Positions 59,291-64,000 of a DNA stretch of 64,000 nucleotides are shown here, piece by piece (position 1 is the first letter of the stretch; each line of letters opens with the position of its first letter). Source of the DNA: Diplosphaera chodatii (taxonomy: Eukaryota > Chlorophyta > Trebouxiophyceae > Prasiolales > Stichococcaceae); assembly GCA_032358165.1 (NCBI GenBank), contig JAALGY010000052.1, forward strand, positions 992,001-1,056,000, read 5' to 3'. A model generated the notes under the pieces. The model was not told the origin of the DNA. It searched no databases and saw nothing but the letters and a program-made list of their open reading frames with translations. A program made the translations under genes and the position numbers.

Positions 59291-60853
59291 TCAGTACCCC
59301 ACTGACCTCCACCCTTGCTTCTGCAGCTCCTTGCGAATCTCCCTGTGCAGGAACATTACCGATGGTCAACGCTCGGTGTCCGTCAAAGATTTTCACCGAC
59401 TACCTGTGGAACGCCAATTGATATACGCAAGTCTGGCGCCATGCACACCTGATCCGCTTGCGATTGATGTCGCCGTCCGACTCGCCGATGCGTGATGCGC
59501 TGCGGTACTCGCAGCGGGAATCCTTGCCAGGGAAGAAGAACTCGACCTGTGTGGCACGGAACAGCCAGCAGTCAGCCGAGGTGGAATCGCAATTGGCCTA
59601 CGGACAGGCGCTTAACCAACTGCAAAAGCCACAACAGTTTGGATAGCCAAATCAGTCCGCACATCGTCAATGAAGCCGAAGGTCGGGGACTGGAACTCAA
59701 AGTACACGTAGTCGTCGGTGCGCCTGATCAGCGTCGGGGTGAAACCATCGGGTTTCGAGCTAGACACCTGTGAAGCCAGCATGCACCCGTGTGTGCGAGC
59801 ACCACATCAGCCGACATGGCGCTGTGACATCTGTGCGGCTCACACACGACGGCTGCCGTGCAGCCAGCACACCGTCTGCACAAGCTCCTCGATGGCCTGC
59901 TTCTGAGAGATGGGCTTGGTGCGACCACGCCCGTCTTCTGGATTGTACTGCAATATGTGGGCGCCACTCCTCAGTCACAATGCCTATGGAATGGCCTGGG
60001 CATCGTCGTTGAGCCCATGCTTTAGACATGCATTTGCCGCAGTTGGGACGCATGTCAAAGACCAGCTGGGTGACTCCAGAACAAAGGTCATGAGGGCACA
60101 GTCCATCCAACTTACAATCCAGTGGCAACCTCCTTCACGCAGGAACAGCAGTGCACGCAGAGCTGCAGCACGGCGAGACCATTGACATCATGGATCGCAC
60201 GTTCCACGGCGGCACAAAGTGGGCTTCGTCGAGCTCCGAGGCCGTGGTGATGCAGTTGGGAGACTTGGGGCAGAGGCCGAGCTCCCTGCCGCCTCCCTGC
60301 GCTGTGTAGTCCTGCACATGCGGTGCACGAGGCGGTGCCTGAGATCAACTGCCTCATGACAGGATGATTTGATGGCAGGAGGTTAGCGACAGCCCTTCAT
60401 CGTGCATAGCCACTGAACTGCAACGGATCTGTGGCAGTGCGCCAAGATCGCACAGCATGCGAACCGCTGAAAGACAGTGCGGTTGGAAGGATACCACGGT
60501 GCACCTGGATACCGAGACTGTCTGGCCGTGCCACGGCACCAAATTTGAATAGTGCCGCCAGCACGCCCACGTTGACGCTCTTTAACAGCACCTCACGACG
60601 CCTGGATGCATGAGCGGCACATGCGATGGACACTCCGATGTGTGTCAAGAATCTGCACTGAGATGCAACAAGACGGCTTGCCTCTCGTACGTCATCACAT
60701 GCGGCACTGTTTTCACCTTGCGCTGGGCTGATCTGCGGCTGCATGTGTGACCAGTCTGAGCTGCCTCTGCGCGCCATGGAAAGCGGCGTTGCGGCGGCAT
60801 TGGGCGGTCGGTGCCAGCGGCACACGCCCAGACAGACACGTAGAGGACACCAT
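59291..60853 (-). CDS. DUF1499 family protein, probably in the thylakoid lumen
   Basis: Function unknown in the family. ATG 60853 starts an Arg/Ala/Ser-rich, acid-poor leader (MVSSTCLSGRVPLAPTAQC and on) like a plastid transit peptide. The second exon begins RREVLLKSVNVGVLAALF and ends AVARPDSLGIQ, a twin-Arg plus hydrophobic segment like a Tat lumen signal. The third exon carries the DUF1499 hallmark ELGLCPKSPNCITT followed by HFVPPWN (about 60215-60280). Then come NPEDGRGRTKPISQKQAIEE (about 59888-59950), DDYVYFEFQSPTFGFIDD (about 59663-59716), VEFFFPGKDSRCEYRSASR with IGESDGDINRKRI (about 59457-59548), and EIRKELQKQGWRSVGY with TGA 59291-59293. All blocks match the family order and length. 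Plastid/lumen location is inferred from the N-terminus only. It is head-to-head with the API5-like gene. Confidence 0.9.
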
Positions 60854-61237
60854 GGCAACACAAGTACAGTATGAATGTCCACGCGGTCGCTGCACCTGCG
60901 ATCAGCTGCTCCAGCAAGTGCCTACAGGGCTGCAGACCGACTAGTGCGAGGCTGACCAGGGGGCGGTCTCGTGCGACCAACAGAGCCGACCATACATCTG
61001 CGGCAAGGTCAGCTTGTCAGGCAAGCAGCGCACAGTTGCCATTTGCTTATTTGCGATACCTGCAGGCGCTCGGACTTTGAAGTTCTGTCTGCTTGCAGCT
61101 GCCTGTGGCCAGATACTGCCTGCTGCAGGCCATCTGCTTCGACATCAGTAGTGCAGTGTTGTCCCATCAACTCCTGAACGTGAGAACGGTGTGCCTTCAT
61201 ACTGCGATGAAGGTGTAGTGATGCGGCATGAGGCCTG
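60854..61237. promoter_or_regulatory. Divergent promoter region, DUF1499 gene and API5-like gene
   Basis: About 385 bases between two head-to-head ATG codons, the shortest such gap in the window. No coding block or clear core element is seen. Shared promoter function is inferred. Confidence 0.45.
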
Positions 61238-64000
61238 ATGGGCTCCTCGACTGCTGACAAGCACCACGCCACCCAGCAATCCCATTCGACTAAGCGAAAG
61301 GAGCTTCCTGCCGGCCACTCACCGCCCAAGGCGAAGAAAGCAGTCGTCTCAGAGCGCAGATCAGTCCAATCAAAGCCCAGCGACGACGCTCAGCAAGCAT
61401 TGCGCGAGCGTCACCGGCAGGCAGTTGCGGCGCTCTACACCGCATATGAGCACCTCAGCAGCAGCAGCAAGGGTGCAGATAGCGATGCTGCGGCCTTCGA
61501 CACGCTCCTTGAGGGCGCAAAAGGTGAGTGCAATACATCAGCAGGGTGCCACGCTGTTTCTGCCACAACTATTTGAGCCAAAGGCACCGCCGCACATTGT
61601 CCTTGCACAATCGCGACTTGCTGCTCGCGTGTTTGTCGCCTTCCTCGGCTGTCTTATGCATGACACTGCCTGCAGAGCCTGTCAGACCGGCAAGCACCAA
61701 GGTTTCGTGTTGTGTGCTATATGCAGGTGGCACGTGCGCGCAGAGGGTGGCCGCCAGGCTCATCCCGCGCTTCGCCCACCGTTTTCCCCAGAAGCTGGAG
61801 CAGGCGGCAGCCGCGCTTATCACCATAACCAGCTCGCACTCCTCGACGAGGGATCCCGACTGCGTGCGGGCGCTGTCAAAGGTGAGCAGCTCGGGCAGAT
61901 TGATCGTTTGCTGTAGATACAGATGGCACACCAGGACAGCTGCCAGGGGGTGTTGCACGTTCAGAGAGAGTATGGTTCATTTTGACACATCATGTGCACA
62001 TGTGCACCAGGCGGCACGGCCAGAGGCACTGCATGGCTTGGCCAAGATTTGCGAGGCCGCCAGCGGTGTGGCCTCATCAGCCGGCGGCGCTGTTGTCACA
62101 AAAGCCACAGAAGTGCTGCTCAGGTGCCTTATGCGTCCATATGATCATCCATACACCTCGTGCGTGACAACCAGCGGGGTTTCGTCGGTACTGTTCTCAT
62201 GCGAGTTTACATCAAGGTCAAACCCAATGCCATGCTACCTTGGCAGGCGGATGTCGTCAGAAATCAATGGTAAGACCTCCACCCCAGCCGGGGGCAGCAT
62301 CAGCGAGCCAGCCTGCGCATTGCAGTCGCTGCAGTCCGCATTCCGGACGTCCACCCGCGTTGTGCTTGCCACCAGCCTGCAGGTGGGCTTGACAATGTAT
62401 TCAACAAGCTTCAGCCAGTGAGCATCCCATAATTGGGTCTTGGAAGAGCGGGTTTCTCAGCAGGATATGTGACCTCCCCGCTGGCTGTCACGTTGCCTAC
62501 AGGGGCTGAAGTCTGAGGATGGCAAGACCCGAGATGGCAGCCGTTACTTCCTGCAGCAGCTGCTTGCGCTGCCGCACCAGAGCACAAGCACTGCTGTTGC
62601 CACAGCCAATGGCCATGTCAGCAATGCCGCCATGGCAGGGCAGTGCCTGGCCGTGGAGGTGCTTGAAGCGCAGACAGACACACAGCACTGGCTGCGGAAC
62701 ACGGCAAAGGCATTCCGAGCAGGCAAGGCGTCGTTGGCACTGCCTGTCCTCTCTTTATATGGTGCTGGTGCGCCAGCTTTTGCTTGCAGTGTCCGACTCC
62801 AAGTCCTGCTGTTGGCTTGGCCGGCTGGCACCAGCAGTGTGCATCGAGGCTTGTCACATACAATACGCACGTTGCTCGCTGCAGAGCCGCCCAAGCACCG
62901 GGGCAAGGAGGCGCTGGCGCTGCTGGACCGCCTGCTTGAGGCGCTGCCGCTGGATGCGCCGCCGCCCCCGGCCGCCAGGCAGCCCTCGGCGACAGCGGCG
63001 CCCGCAGCGAGCGCAGGAGTGCCCGTGCCGCTGCCTGCAGCGGCGCCTGCACAGCCCGAGCAGCTGCCGCCGCCTCCGCTCCCTGCTGCCGCCCCTGAGC
63101 AGGCCCTCAGCGCCTCGGCGGCGGCCGCCCCACCAGCCGACGATGACGGTGTCAACATGGACCTGGAGGAGGGCCAGCTGGCGGACTCGCCAGTCGCACA
63201 GCCGCCGCTGCCGCCGCCGGATGCCGCGCCGCCGCAGCCGCCTCAGGCCCCCGCAGCTGCAGTTCCAGGTATGAGATTGGGATAGTCGAGGGTCAGCAGA
63301 TGTTCAACGAACTGCCAACAACGGCGGATTGCAGCCTGTGATGGCGCACACTGCATGAGCAAGGCGCTCAAGACTGCCTTCGAAGAACACCATCTGTACA
63401 CATACCCATGAAAAGGTCCTTGTCGCATGCAGATCCAGCAGCACTGCGACCCGGCGGCATGCTGTGCCAGGCGGCGGCGACGCTGTGGCTGGGCCGCGTG
63501 CCGCGGCTCGTGGGCGAGGCGTCGCTGCGGAAGGAGTGCCTCAAGGCTGGCGGGGTGGATCGCATCGTGTTCCCAGTCCGGGAGGAGGCCTTCGTGACCT
63601 TCAGCGGCATGCGGTGCGATGCAATTGCAGTTGGATCACGGCCACTTTGCAATGCCAACGTCGCAGTGGTTCATGTGGTTTTACGATCGTATACAACCGT
63701 CAGCTGGACAGCTGTACGATGCATGACCTCATACGTGCAGGGAGGCGGCGCTGGCGTATGAGCAGCTGTGCGGCAACGCGCCGTGGGGCGGTCCCCGCCT
63801 GGACGTGGAGTTCTGTGCTGAGGACAGTGTGGCGCCTGCGCCAGATGGCGCGAGGTGAGCTTGTGCTCAACACTAGGGTTGTCGAGCCGACCCTCTTGTC
63901 TGAGGTGTCTTGGGGTCTGCAGCACCTGCACAGGCGGCACGATGCCTTGGGTGCACATCAGCTGCATGGGAGATAGCAAGTTGCTACCGAACACTCCACA
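61238..64000 (+). CDS. API5-like helical-repeat protein joined to an RRM, 3' end off the window
   Basis: The ATG at 61238 starts a basic leader with a likely nuclear signal (TKRKELPAGHSPPKAKKAV). The next blocks fit the API5 HEAT-like domain: ALYTAYEHLSSSSKGADSDA (about 61430-61490), AARLIPRFAHRFPQKLEQAA (about 61751-61812), and ARPEALHGLAKICEAASGVA (about 62014-62075). An exon near 62500 gives GLKSEDGKTRDGSRYFLQQL. A helix (GKEALALLDRLLEALPL, about 62902-62955) leads into a long Pro/Ala-rich linker (62955-63270). The donor after 63268 joins in phase to the exon near 63431, which holds an RRM: RNP2-like TLWLGRVPRLVGEASLRKEC, then RIVFPVREEAFVTFSGM with RNP1-like EAFVTF (about 63560-63610), then AALAYEQLCGNAPWGGPRLD (about 63743-63805). 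API5 is a nuclear anti-apoptotic/RNA-linked scaffold. The fusion could instead be two genes, but phase supports one. Confidence 0.72.

Noticed and set aside
1..64000. A multi-gene defence or metabolic cluster
   Set aside because: Genes are ordinary eukaryotic housekeeping genes on mixed strands with separate promoters; the presence of polymerase eta, CHD and CTF4/AND-1 together is most simply chance.

Overview
The window is nuclear DNA of a eukaryote, most likely a chlorophyte green alga; a trebouxiophyte is my guess. Genes are packed on both strands and broken into many short exons. Introns are mostly about 80 to 250 bases, with GTGCGT/GTGAGT-like donors and TGCAG acceptors. Proteins carry Ala-, Gly- and Gln-rich low-complexity inserts coded by GC-rich DNA. 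Several proteins are plant-type: a GAPN glyceraldehyde-3-phosphate dehydrogenase, a PICKLE-like CHD remodeler with the DEGH box, a plant-type TRS120, a KUP/HAK potassium transporter and a probable lumenal DUF1499 protein. There are no operons, CRISPR arrays, rRNA genes or intact mobile elements.

Layout from left to right: DNA polymerase eta (minus, 3' end off the window); an RCC1-repeat protein (minus); a cyclin K/T-like protein (plus); GAPN (plus); an organellar Obg GTPase (minus); a doubtful small plus-strand gene; a large Gln/Ser/Gly-rich CCCH zinc-finger protein (plus); a small unrecognised protein with a C-terminal membrane segment (minus); TRS120/TRAPPC9 (plus); a SEC14-like CRAL-TRIO protein (minus); a KUP/HAK K+ transporter (plus); a multi-PHD CHD remodeler (minus); a small tyrosine/dual-specificity phosphatase (minus); the replisome hub CTF4/AND-1 (plus); a DUF1499 protein (minus); and an API5-like protein joined to an RRM (plus, 3' end off the window).

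Most intergenic gaps are 200 to 1000 bases. The head-to-head pairs RCC1/cyclin, membrane protein/TRS120, SEC14/KUP, phosphatase/CTF4 and DUF1499/API5 probably share short divergent promoter regions. The genes belong to separate housekeeping processes (translesion synthesis, replication, chromatin, transcription, Golgi traffic, K+ uptake, carbon metabolism, organelle ribosomes) and do not form one pathway. Gene boundaries were inferred by hand from conserved protein blocks joined at phase-compatible splice sites, so small exons and exact starts may be wrong.

I found no convincing undescribed multi-gene system. The best leads are unusual protein architectures (API5 plus RRM; extended PHD plus CHD; an insert of about 95 residues inside an Obg domain), two GC-AG introns, and a duplicated 22-residue motif in the CCCH protein.
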